The notes beneath the pieces are model-generated. The model saw only the letters and a program-made list of their open reading frames with translations. It made no database searches and was not told where the DNA came from. This document shows, one piece after another, positions 34,682 to 43,566 of a DNA stretch of 64,000 nucleotides (position 1 is the first letter of the stretch; every line of letters begins with the position of its first letter). The translations under genes were made by a program, and so were the position numbers. The stretch lies in the NCBI RefSeq assembly GCF_003258365.1, contig NZ_QHKM01000010.1:96714-160713 (forward strand). The letters run 5' to 3'. The DNA comes from Hymenobacter edaphi (GTDB lineage Bacteria; Bacteroidota; Bacteroidia; Cytophagales; Hymenobacteraceae).

Positions 34682-36202
34682 ATGAGCAAGCCCGCGCAGC
34701 AAGCCGCCAATACCACCGAAGGCACCCTGGCCGACATCGTTTCGCACGCCAAGGAATACGGCTTCGTGTTTCCCTCCTCCGAAATCTACGACGGCCTGGC
34801 TGCCGTGTACGACTACGGCCCCAACGGCGTGGAGCTGAAGAATAACCTGAAACTGCTCTGGTGGAAGGCCATGACCCAGCTCAACCAGAACGTGGTAGGC
34901 ATCGACGCGGCCATCTTCATGCACCCGACCACCTGGAAAGCCTCCGGCCACGTCGACGGCTTTTCGGACCCGATGATTGACAACCTCGACAGCAAAAAGC
35001 GCTACCGCGCCGACGTGCTCATCGAGGAAAAAGCGGCCGAGTACGAGAAAAACGGTGAAATAGCCCGGGCCGAAACCCTGCTGGCCGAAATGGGCCGCCT
35101 GCTCACCGCCGAGGACCTGCACGGCGTCAAGCAGCTTATCATCGACGAGCAGATTCTGTGCCCGATCAGCAAAACCGGCAACTGGACCGACGTGCGCCAG
35201 TTCAACCTGATGTTCTCCACGCAGATGGGCGCCGTGGCCGAGGGTTCCAGCGAAATTTACCTGCGCCCCGAAACGGCCCAGGGCATCTTCGTGAACTTCC
35301 TGAACGTGCAGAAGTCGGCTCGGCAGAAGGTGCCGTTCGGCATTGCCCAGATCGGGAAGGCCTTCCGCAACGAAATCGTGGCCCGGCAGTTCATCTTCCG
35401 CATGCGGGAGTTCGAGCAGATGGAAATGCAGTTTTTCGTGCGCCCCGGCACCGAGAATGAGTGGTACCAGCACTGGAAAGCCGCCCGCCGCCGCTGGCAC
35501 GAGGTGCTGGGCCTGCCCACCGACAAGCTGCGCTTCCACGACCACGAGAAGCTGGCCCACTACGCCAAGGCCGCCGTCGACATCGAGTACGAATTTCCCT
35601 TCGGCTTCAAGGAAATCGAGGGCATCCACTCCCGCTCCGACTTCGACCTGACCCAGCACCAGCAGTACAGCCGCAAAAAGCAGCAGTACTTCGACAACGA
35701 CGTGAACCCCGAAACCGGCAAGCCCTACGGCAACTACGTGCCCTTCGTAGTGGAAACTTCCGTCGGCGCCGACCGCCTGTTCCTGGCCACGCTCTGCCAG
35801 GCGTTTCAGGAAGAAACCATCGTGGAGGGCGAAGGCGAGGAGCAGAAAACCAAGACCCGCAAGCTGCTGCGCCTGCACCCGGCCGTGGCGCCGGTGAAGG
35901 CCGCCATCTTTCCGCTGGTGAAAAAGGACGGGCTGCCCGAAAAGGCCAACGAAATCTACAACTCGCTGCGCCACGACTTCCGCCTAGTGGTAGAGGAAAA
36001 GGACAGCATCGGCACGCGCTACACCCGCCAGGACCTCATCGGCACGCCCTTCTGCATTGCCGTCGACCACCAGACGCTGGAGGACGACACCGTGACGGTG
36101 CGCCACCGCGACTCCCGGGAGCAGACGCGCATGCCCATTAGCGAGCTGCGCGGCTACATCGGCGAGGCGGTGAGCCTCTCGCGCATCTTCGAGCAGCTGT
36201 AG
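34682..36202 (+). CDS. glyS: Glycine--tRNA ligase (alpha2 type)
   Basis: Charges tRNA-Gly; 506 residues, dimeric class II synthetase. Family blocks: VFPSSEIYDGLAAVYDYGPNGVELKNNL near the N-terminus, motif 2 IGKAFRNEIVARQFIFRMREFEQMEMQFF, LTQHQQYSRKKQQYFD, and motif 3 region PFVVETSVGADRLFLA. The C-terminal anticodon-binding domain starts near LHPAVAPVKAAIFPLVKK. A clean ATG start and standard length. Confidence 0.97.
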   Translation: MSKPAQQAANTTEGTLADIVSHAKEYGFVFPSSEIYDGLAAVYDYGPNGVELKNNLKLLWWKAMTQLNQNVVGIDAAIFMHPTTWKASGHVDGFSDPMIDNLDSKKRYRADVLIEEKAAEYEKNGEIARAETLLAEMGRLLTAEDLHGVKQLIIDEQILCPISKTGNWTDVRQFNLMFSTQMGAVAEGSSEIYLRPETAQGIFVNFLNVQKSARQKVPFGIAQIGKAFRNEIVARQFIFRMREFEQMEMQFFVRPGTENEWYQHWKAARRRWHEVLGLPTDKLRFHDHEKLAHYAKAAVDIEYEFPFGFKEIEGIHSRSDFDLTQHQQYSRKKQQYFDNDVNPETGKPYGNYVPFVVETSVGADRLFLATLCQAFQEETIVEGEGEEQKTKTRKLLRLHPAVAPVKAAIFPLVKKDGLPEKANEIYNSLRHDFRLVVEEKDSIGTRYTRQDLIGTPFCIAVDHQTLEDDTVTVRHRDSREQTRMPISELRGYIGEAVSLSRIFEQL

Positions 36203-36240
36203 CAGTCTAGTCTGCTTTAAATCAGATAAATTGTCGCCGC

Positions 36241-36292
36241 AAAACCCATGAGCCCCGGCCGAACTTAGGTTTGGCCGGGGCTCATGGGTTTT
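36241..36292 (+). terminator. Terminator after glyS
   Basis: A perfect 20-bp stem (36241-36260 with 36273-36292), A-rich on the left and ending in TTTT on the right. Confidence 0.9.
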
Positions 36293-36464
36293 GTATTCCG
36301 CTTGTTTGCCGGGCTCCTGAGCCGGCGGCCAGGCTACTGTGGCGACATTATTGCTGGGCTTAATTAACGGCTCCTGGGCCCCCGGCGAAGTAATCGGCTA
36401 TTGTTTGCCTGGCCGGCGGCGAGTTCTATCACTGCCTGACCTTTTCATCCTCATTATTTTTTTC

Positions 36465-39400
36465 ATGCTTACATCTACTATCGTTCGCTCCCTGGCGGGG
36501 GCGTTCTGCATGGCAACGCTTGCGCTGAGCCAGCCCCTGCTGGCCGGGGCCGGCACGCCGCCCCAACCAGTTGGCCGCCCGCGGGTGGTGGCGCCCGTCG
36601 AGGCCGGGGGCGAGTTCGTGGCAAACCGCAACCAGTGGCCCGAAAAGGTGCTGTACGCCGTCGACGTGCCCATGGGCAAGCTGTTTCTGGGCAAAAACCA
36701 GCTGACGCACTCTCTCTTCGACGTGCACCACATCGAGCAGCTGCAGCACCGCCACGCGCCGGCCGCCACCCGGGTGAAGGCGCACGCCTACACCGTGTCG
36801 TTTGAGCACGCCAACGCCAACCCCGTCGTGACCAGCGAGGGCAAGGTGGCGATGGAGCGCAACTACTTCCTGGGCAGCGACCCGCAGCGCTGGGCCTCGC
36901 ACGTGCCGGCCTACACCGAGGTGCGCTACCAGCAGCTGTACCCGGGCACCGACCTGCGCGTGTACAGCAAGGGCGCGTCGCTGGAGTACGACTTCGAGCT
37001 GGCTCCGAAGGCCGATGCCGGCCGCATCCGGATGCACTACGAAGGCGTGGACGAGCTGCGCGTGGCTGCCGACGGCTCCCTGCGCATCACCACCTCGGTG
37101 GGCGACATCACCGAGCAGCGCCCGTATGCCTACCAGCTGCGCAACGGGCAGAAGCAGGAAGTGCCCTGCCAGTTTCAGCTGAAGGGTCGGGTGGTGTCGT
37201 TTGCGCTGCCGGCCGGCTACGACCACCAGCGCCCGCTCGTCATCGACCCGGTGCTGGTGTACTCCACCTACTCCGGCTCGACGGGCAACAACTACGGCTA
37301 CACGGCCACCTACGACTCGCTGGGCAACCTCTACTCCGGGGGCATTGCCCTGGCCTCGGGGTTCCCGGTCACCACCGGCGCCTACGACGTGAGCTACGCC
37401 GGCACCCAGGACATGGGCATCATGAAGTTCAACCCGGCGGCCACCACCGGCGCCGCGTCGCGCCTCTACGCCACCTACATCGGCGGCAGCGGCACCGACC
37501 ACCCGCACAGCATGATTGTGGACCGCACCGGCAACCTGGTGATTCTGGGCTCGACCAGTAACAACCAGTTTCCGGTGACCGGCGGGGTGTACGACAACTC
37601 CTACAACGGCGGCACCGACATCGTGGTGTGCAAGCTCAACAGCACCGGCAGCACCCTGCTGGCCTCCACCTACGTGGGCGGCAGCGGGTCCGACGGCCAA
37701 ACCCTGGCCGCGGCGCTGAATGTAAACTACGGCGACGAGTACCGCGGCGACGTGCAGGTGGACAACCAGAACAACATCTACTTCGCCTCCATTTCCTCCT
37801 CGACCAACTACCCCACGCTGGGTGGCTTTCAGACCGCGCTCAGCGGCACCAGCGACGCGGTGGTGACCAAGCTCACGTCCTCGCTCAGCGCACTGGTGTG
37901 GAGCAGCTACCTGGGCGGCACCGGGGCCGAATCGGCGTATTCCATCCAGGTCGACAGCGTGCGCAACGTGTACGTGAGCGGGGGCACCTCCAGCTCGAAC
38001 CTACCAGGTGTGGCGGGCAGCTTCGACGCGACCTACAACGGCGGCACCGCCGACGGGTTTGTGGCCTCCATTGCGGCCAGCGGCAACGTGCTGCGCCGGT
38101 CGGTCTTCCTGGGTACCTCGGGGTACGACCAGGCCTACTTCGTGCAGCTGGACCGGGCCGGCAACGTGTACGCCCTCGGCCAGTCGGATGGCGCTTACCC
38201 GGTCACGAGCGGCAAATACGCCGTCAACAACTCCCGCCTGTTCATTCACAAGATGAACAACGGCCTGACGACTTCCCAGTTTTCCACCCGCATCGGGGCG
38301 CCCACCACGTCGGGCGTCAACTTTTCGCCCACCGCGTTCCTAGTCGATAACTGCGGGCAGATTCTGCTCTCGGCCTGGGGCGGCGGCGGCCAGGGCTCGG
38401 GCACCATCACCGGGGCCCCCGTCACGCCCGACGCCATCCAGACCACCGCGCCGAGCGGGTCGTTCTACCTGATGCAGCTTTCGGCCGACGCCGCGGGCCT
38501 GGTGTACGGCTCGTATTTCGGCAACAGCGGCCCGCACGTCGACGGGGGCACTTCCCGCTTCGACAAGCGCGGCATCATCTACCAGGCCATGTGCGTGAGC
38601 GGGGGGCTGATAACGACCCCGAACGCCTACGCGCTGACCAAGCCCACCAGCGCCAGCTACAACAACGCCGCCTTCAAGATGGATATCCTGCGCCTGCAGG
38701 CGGCGTTCGTGCAATCCACGGTGATTAACGGGCCCCGCGTGCGCCGCGGCTGCGCCCCGCTCACGGTGTTTTTCCAGCCCGCCAGCCAGATCGGCAACGC
38801 GGCCCGCAGCTGGAACCTGGGCGACGGCACCGTGACCACGCAAACGGGCGTCATCACGCACACTTACAACACGCCCGGGCGCTACGTGGTGCGCCTGACG
38901 GTCATCGACCCGAACGCCTGCCTGCAAAACCAGATTGCCACTGACACGGTGGACGTGTTTCTCTCGCCGACCGCTGCCGCCGGCGCCGACCGCAGCATCT
39001 GCGCCGGAACGAGCACCACGCTCACGGCCGGCAGCGCCGGCGTGGCGGGCAGCACCTTCAGCTGGAGCCCGGCGGCGGGCCTGAGCTCGACCACCGGGGC
39101 CAGCGTAACCGCCACGCCCACGGCCACCACCGCGTACGTGCTGACGGCCACTTCCCCCGGCGGCTGCTTCACCCGCGACACCGTGGTGGTGCGCATCATT
39201 CCGCAGCTGCAGGTGGCCTACACCGCCTTGTCGACCACCGGCGTGCCGCAGAAAACCGGCTGCGCCCCCCTGCAGCTGAATTTCCGCCGCGACACGCCCC
39301 AGGCCGGCACCAGCCTGCTGTGGGATTTCGGCGACGGCACCACCTCGGCGCAAAGCGGCATTGTCAGCCACACGTTCAGCCAGCCGGGCCGCTACGTGGT

Positions 39401-40190
39401 GCGCCTCACGGTGAACGACGCCGCCGCGTGCCCCACCAGCCGAACCGCGGTGGATACCGTGGTGGTGAACCCGGTGCCGGTGGCGGCCGTCGGCCCGAAC
39501 CAGACCATCTGCAACGGCAGCAACACGGTGCTGCGCGCCAGCAGTACCGGCGCCCCGGGCGTGGTCTACACCTGGAGCCCGGCGGCGGGCCTGAGCTCGA
39601 CCACCGGGGCCAACGTGACGGCGGCCCCGACCACGACGACCACCTACACCGTCACGGCCACGGCCCCGACGGGCTGCGCCAGCAGCGCCACGGTGGTGGT
39701 CAACGTGACGCCGCAGCCCCGCGCCGCGTTTGCGCCGACGCTCCGGCAGGCCTTTACCGGGCAGCTGATAACGTTCAACAACACGACCACCAACGCCACG
39801 ACCTACGCCTGGAACTTCGGCGACGCCCAGACCAGCACGGCCGCCACGCCCACCCACGCCTACGAGCAGCCCGGCACGTACCAGGTGCAGCTGGTGGCCA
39901 GCTCCACGGCCCAGTGCGTCGACGAGCAGCGCCTCAGCATCGAGGTGCGCCGGTTTGAGCTGCCGAACGTCATCACGCCCAACGGCGACCGGATGAACGA
40001 CACGTTCAAGCCGTTTGTGAGCTTTGCCGGCGTCGATGTCGACATCTACAACCGCTGGGGCACCAAGGTATTCTCGCAAACCCAGTACACCGGCAACTGG
40101 GGCGCCGACGCGCCCGCCGGCACCTACTACTACCACCTGCGCAGTTCCCAGGGCGAAGTCTGGAAAGGCTGGGTGGAAGTTATCCGCTAG
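36465..40190 (+). CDS. Giant secreted SBBP/PKD repeat protein with T9SS type B sorting domain
   Basis: A 1241-residue secreted protein. The signal peptide is followed by ANRNQWPEKVLYAVDVP and a conserved N-terminal region (about 45-265) seen in such proteins. About ten beta-propeller-like SBBP segments follow (YATYIGGSGTDHPHSMIVDRTGN, STYVGGSGSDGQ, SSYLGGTGAESAYSIQVD). PKD domains occur near residues 760-835, 925-1000 and 1095-1160 (WDFGDGTTSAQSGIVSHTF). Two Ig-like linkers share SWSPAAGLSSTTGA-type sequence. The end (about 1166-1241), ITPNGDRMNDTF...IYNRWGTKVF...GTYYYHL, is the CHU_C gliding-associated domain used as a T9SS signal. ATG 36465 is chosen for the signal peptide. Likely an adhesin or surface filament. 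Confidence 0.9.
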   Translation: MLTSTIVRSLAGAFCMATLALSQPLLAGAGTPPQPVGRPRVVAPVEAGGEFVANRNQWPEKVLYAVDVPMGKLFLGKNQLTHSLFDVHHIEQLQHRHAPAATRVKAHAYTVSFEHANANPVVTSEGKVAMERNYFLGSDPQRWASHVPAYTEVRYQQLYPGTDLRVYSKGASLEYDFELAPKADAGRIRMHYEGVDELRVAADGSLRITTSVGDITEQRPYAYQLRNGQKQEVPCQFQLKGRVVSFALPAGYDHQRPLVIDPVLVYSTYSGSTGNNYGYTATYDSLGNLYSGGIALASGFPVTTGAYDVSYAGTQDMGIMKFNPAATTGAASRLYATYIGGSGTDHPHSMIVDRTGNLVILGSTSNNQFPVTGGVYDNSYNGGTDIVVCKLNSTGSTLLASTYVGGSGSDGQTLAAALNVNYGDEYRGDVQVDNQNNIYFASISSSTNYPTLGGFQTALSGTSDAVVTKLTSSLSALVWSSYLGGTGAESAYSIQVDSVRNVYVSGGTSSSNLPGVAGSFDATYNGGTADGFVASIAASGNVLRRSVFLGTSGYDQAYFVQLDRAGNVYALGQSDGAYPVTSGKYAVNNSRLFIHKMNNGLTTSQFSTRIGAPTTSGVNFSPTAFLVDNCGQILLSAWGGGGQGSGTITGAPVTPDAIQTTAPSGSFYLMQLSADAAGLVYGSYFGNSGPHVDGGTSRFDKRGIIYQAMCVSGGLITTPNAYALTKPTSASYNNAAFKMDILRLQAAFVQSTVINGPRVRRGCAPLTVFFQPASQIGNAARSWNLGDGTVTTQTGVITHTYNTPGRYVVRLTVIDPNACLQNQIATDTVDVFLSPTAAAGADRSICAGTSTTLTAGSAGVAGSTFSWSPAAGLSSTTGASVTATPTATTAYVLTATSPGGCFTRDTVVVRIIPQLQVAYTALSTTGVPQKTGCAPLQLNFRRDTPQAGTSLLWDFGDGTTSAQSGIVSHTFSQPGRYVVRLTVNDAAACPTSRTAVDTVVVNPVPVAAVGPNQTICNGSNTVLRASSTGAPGVVYTWSPAAGLSSTTGANVTAAPTTTTTYTVTATAPTGCASSATVVVNVTPQPRAAFAPTLRQAFTGQLITFNNTTTNATTYAWNFGDAQTSTAATPTHAYEQPGTYQVQLVASSTAQCVDEQRLSIEVRRFELPNVITPNGDRMNDTFKPFVSFAGVDVDIYNRWGTKVFSQTQYTGNWGADAPAGTYYYHLRSSQGEVWKGWVEVIR

Positions 40191-40200
40191 CCCGCCGCCG

Positions 40201-40254
40201 CTGCCGGCCACAAAAAAAGCCCCGATTTATCGGGGCTTTTTTTGTGGCCGGCAG
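40201..40254. terminator. Bidirectional terminator between convergent genes
   Basis: A perfect 26-bp stem (40201-40226 with 40229-40254) with A7 in one arm and T7 in the other and a 2-base centre. It separates the PKD gene from the convergent 40264 gene. Confidence 0.92.
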
Positions 40255-40263
40255 AAGTGCCGC

Positions 40264-40668
40264 TTACTGGCCGTTCAGCCAGGCGGCGGCTTCGCGGCGG
40301 GAAGTGAAGTAGTTGAATTCCACCTGCTCGGGTATCAGCGTGGTGCCGCTCACCGGGCAGTTGTTGATCTGGTACTGGTACTGCCCCTCGCTGAGCACCG
40401 CCGCAATGAACACCGGCCGGGCCACGCGGGCGGGCAGGTGCGCCTGCAGGGGCTCTACCAGCCACCGCTCGTGGTCGTCGGAGGAAGGGGCGTTGCGTTT
40501 CAGGTCGAGCAGCAGCTTGCCCACGTTCTTGGTGAGCATTTCCTGCAGGGCGCACTGGTAGGCCTGGCCGAAGGAGAGGTCGAGGTGCGTGGCGCTGAAG
40601 CTCAGATGTAGGGTTTTTTCGGCCGCGTCGTAGGTCAACGAGGCCGCTGGTGAGTAGTAAAGTGTCAT
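40264..40668 (-). CDS. Conserved hypothetical protein, vaguely STAS/SpoIIAA-like
   Basis: A 134-residue soluble protein. The alternation of strands and helices (LTYDAAEKTLHLSF, ALQEMLTKNVGKLLLDLKRN, VARPVFIAAVLS, FNYFTSRREAAAWLNG) resembles the STAS/SpoIIAA-like fold of many Bacteroidota hypotheticals. No conserved phosphorylatable Ser in the usual DCSR-type motif is evident. The gene stands alone, convergent with the PKD protein. Function not assigned; a partner of the RsbW-like ATPase at 22217 is conceivable but there is no context support. Confidence 0.65.
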   Translation of the reverse strand: MTLYYSPAASLTYDAAEKTLHLSFSATHLDLSFGQAYQCALQEMLTKNVGKLLLDLKRNAPSSDDHERWLVEPLQAHLPARVARPVFIAAVLSEGQYQYQINNCPVSGTTLIPEQVEFNYFTSRREAAAWLNGQ

Positions 40669-40847
40669 CGAAGGCAGGAGCCGCCGGGAACGGTGAACGG
40701 TGGTAGGCAGGGCGCGGGAATGGCGGCGGCAAAATCTACGACCATATACGCGGATTTTAACATAGTGAGTTACAGATACTTGTATAAATAACTGATTTTC
40801 TGGGTGCGGTGCTATTTCCCCGGAAAATTCCCCCGAATGTCAATGCG

Positions 40848-40855
40848 TACCTTTG
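40848..40855 (+). promoter_or_regulatory. Candidate -7 element for the MMPL transporter gene
   Basis: TACCTTTG, matching TAnnTTTG, 23 bp before the start codon, preceded by an AT-rich stretch at 40741-40800. Confidence 0.55.
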
Positions 40856-40878
40856 CCCCAATTTTCCTGCTGTAGCCG

Positions 40879-43419
40879 ATGTGGAGTAAGCTCGCCCTGC
40901 TGATTATCAAGAACCGCCGCCTGCTCGTCGGGCTGTTGGCCATCATCACCGCATTCATGGCCTGGAAGGCCAAGGACGTGGAAATGACCTACGACTTTGC
41001 CCAGGTTGTCTCGCCCGACGACCCGGACATGGTGTACTTTCAGCAGTTCAAGAAAACCTTCGGGGAGGATGGCAACGTGCTCGTGCTCGGCCTGCAGGAC
41101 AGCTCGGTGTACCGGCTCGGCAACTTCAACGAGCTGCGCCTGCTCACCGACACGCTCAGCAAGGAGGAAGGCGTGAGCGGGGTGCTGTCGGTGACCAAGC
41201 TCATCCAGCTCACCAAGGATACGGCCAATCAGCGCTTTGCCGCGGCGCCCATCTTCCGCACCTTCCCGCAGACGCAAAAGGAATTGGATTCCCTGATGCG
41301 GATTGTCAATCGGCAGGAGTTCTACAAAGGGCAGCTGATCAGCCCGACCACGGGGGCCACGCTGCTGGCCCTGACGATGGACCCGAAGTATTTGAACTCC
41401 TCCAAGCGGCAGGCGGTGATGAAAAACATCCTCGACCACGCCGAGCGGTTTACCAAGAAAACGGGCATCCGGCTGCACTACGCCGGTTTGCCCTACGTGC
41501 GCTCCACCATGACCACCAAGGTGGCGGGCGAAATGAAGTTCTTCCTGATGCTGGCCGCCCTGGTAACCAGCGCCACCTTGCTGGTATTTTTCCGCACCTG
41601 GTCGGCGGTGGTGTTTCCGCTGCTCATCGTGGGCGTGGCCGTTATCTGGTGCGTAGGCACCATTGTGCTGCTCGACTACAAAATCACGCTGCTCACGGGC
41701 CTGATTCCGAGTATTCTCATCGTCATCGGCATTCCAAACTGCACCTACCTGCTCTCCCGCTACCACTACGACTACCGCATTTCGGGCAACCAAGTGCTGG
41801 CCATGGTGCGGGTGGTGCGCAAAATCGGGCTGGTGACCCTGATGAACAACACGGCCACGGCCACCGGCTTTTTCGTGTTCTGCTTCACCAACATTGCCAT
41901 CCTCTACCAGTTCGGCTGGGTGGCTACGCTGAGCATTTTCGCGGCCTTTTTCATCTCGATTATCCTCGTCCCGATTGTCTTCACCTACCTGCCGCCGCCC
42001 ACGCCCAAGCAGCTGGAGCACCTCGACGCCAAGCCGCTGACCAAGCTGCTGGAGTTCTTCGACTACTTGGTGCTGGAGCGTCGCGGCACGGTCTACGGCA
42101 TTGCTTTCGTGCTCTGCGCGCTGGGCGCCCTGGGGGCTTCGCGCCTGCAGGCGGTGTCGTACATGGTGGATGATCTGCCCAAAAACTCCTCGGTCAACTC
42201 CGATTTGAAGTTCTTCGAGGAGCACTTCAACGGGGTGATGCCGCTGGAAATCGTGGTGGATACGGGCAAGAAGCGCGGCATTCTGAAGCTGAGCAACCTG
42301 GAGCGCATCGACCGGCTGGAAAACTACCTGCGCACCCAGCCCCAGCTCACCTCGCCCATCAGCATCGTGACCTTCCTGAAGGCCGCCACCCAGACCTTCT
42401 ACAACGGCGACCCGAGCTACTACCGCCTGCCCGATAACTCGGAGCGCAACTTCATCCTGAGCTACCTGGCCCGCTCGCGCAGCGCCGGTCCGGCCGCCGC
42501 CGACAGCGCCGCCACCGGTGCCGACAGCACCCAAACGGCCGTCGCTACGGCGCCCAAAGCCGCCGCCAGCATGAACGACAAGCTGCTGCGCTCCTTCACC
42601 GACAGCACCGGCCAGAAAGCCCGCATCAGCCTCAAAATCGCCGATATCGGCTCCCGCAACCTCGATACCCTGCTGCTGACCAAGATTCAGCCGCAGATCA
42701 ACGAAATCTTCAAGGGCACGGGCATGGAGGTGAAGATGACCGGCACCACCATTCTCTTCACCAAGGGCAACGAGTACGTTATCGGCACCCTGCGCAACAG
42801 CCTGATTCACGCCTTCGGGCTGGTCGGCCTGATCGTACTGGTCTTGTTCCGCTCCATCCGCTCGGTGTTCTTCACCCTGGTGCCGAACTTCGTGACGCTG
42901 CTGCTCACGGCCGGCATCATGGGCTTTTTCGGCATTGCGCTGAAGCCCGCCACCGCCCTGATTTTCTGCATTGCGCTGGGTATTGATGGGGACAACTCCA
43001 TTCACCTGCTGGCGAAATTCCGGCAGGAAATGGCCGCCAACGGCCGCCGCGTCCGGGCCGCTATATCGACCACGCTGTCGGAGGCTGGCACCAGCATGAT
43101 TTACACCAGCATCGTGCTGTTCGTGGGCTTCAGCATCTTCGCCTTCTCCGAGTTTGGCGGCACCAAGGCCCTGGGTTTGCTGATGTCGGCCAGCTTGCTG
43201 ATTACCAACTTCTCGAACCTGATTCTGCTGCCGGCCCTGCTCGTCACCTTTGAGCACGGCAAGGACGAAACCATCGACAGCGCCCTGATTCAGCACTACG
43301 ACGAGCAGTACCACGAGGAAGACGACGACCTGGAGCTGAACCTAAACCGCATCAAGGTGAAGCCCGGCGCCACCCTGCCGCCCGCTGCGCCGCAGGGCAA
43401 CCAACCCGACCAGGCGTAG
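40879..43419 (+). CDS. MMPL/RND family transporter
   Basis: An 846-residue inner-membrane protein of the MMPL branch of the RND superfamily. Layout: helix 1 (LLVGLLAIITAFMAW), a large periplasmic domain, a five-helix bundle (about residues 220-385, including IPSILIVIGIPNCTYLLSRYHYD), a second helix, a second periplasmic domain, then a second bundle (about 640-795, with ALIFCIALGIDGDNSIHLLAKF). A Ser/Ala/Asp-rich linker lies near 535-560. Such proteins export lipids, hopanoids or other hydrophobic compounds; no substrate can be named. It seems monocistronic, with its own promoter. Confidence 0.9.
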   Translation: MWSKLALLIIKNRRLLVGLLAIITAFMAWKAKDVEMTYDFAQVVSPDDPDMVYFQQFKKTFGEDGNVLVLGLQDSSVYRLGNFNELRLLTDTLSKEEGVSGVLSVTKLIQLTKDTANQRFAAAPIFRTFPQTQKELDSLMRIVNRQEFYKGQLISPTTGATLLALTMDPKYLNSSKRQAVMKNILDHAERFTKKTGIRLHYAGLPYVRSTMTTKVAGEMKFFLMLAALVTSATLLVFFRTWSAVVFPLLIVGVAVIWCVGTIVLLDYKITLLTGLIPSILIVIGIPNCTYLLSRYHYDYRISGNQVLAMVRVVRKIGLVTLMNNTATATGFFVFCFTNIAILYQFGWVATLSIFAAFFISIILVPIVFTYLPPPTPKQLEHLDAKPLTKLLEFFDYLVLERRGTVYGIAFVLCALGALGASRLQAVSYMVDDLPKNSSVNSDLKFFEEHFNGVMPLEIVVDTGKKRGILKLSNLERIDRLENYLRTQPQLTSPISIVTFLKAATQTFYNGDPSYYRLPDNSERNFILSYLARSRSAGPAAADSAATGADSTQTAVATAPKAAASMNDKLLRSFTDSTGQKARISLKIADIGSRNLDTLLLTKIQPQINEIFKGTGMEVKMTGTTILFTKGNEYVIGTLRNSLIHAFGLVGLIVLVLFRSIRSVFFTLVPNFVTLLLTAGIMGFFGIALKPATALIFCIALGIDGDNSIHLLAKFRQEMAANGRRVRAAISTTLSEAGTSMIYTSIVLFVGFSIFAFSEFGGTKALGLLMSASLLITNFSNLILLPALLVTFEHGKDETIDSALIQHYDEQYHEEDDDLELNLNRIKVKPGATLPPAAPQGNQPDQA

Positions 43420-43566
43420 CCGCTTAGTAGCTGCTCGTGAGCCTTTTTGCCCGCATCTTTGTTTGCACTCGATAACCGACTTTCCTAGCCTGACTCCGGC
43501 CGCTTCTGCGCGCCGGTTTTTCCTTTCTCAACCGGAGAAAAGCCAGGAGCTGAGGCCCCAATCCCG

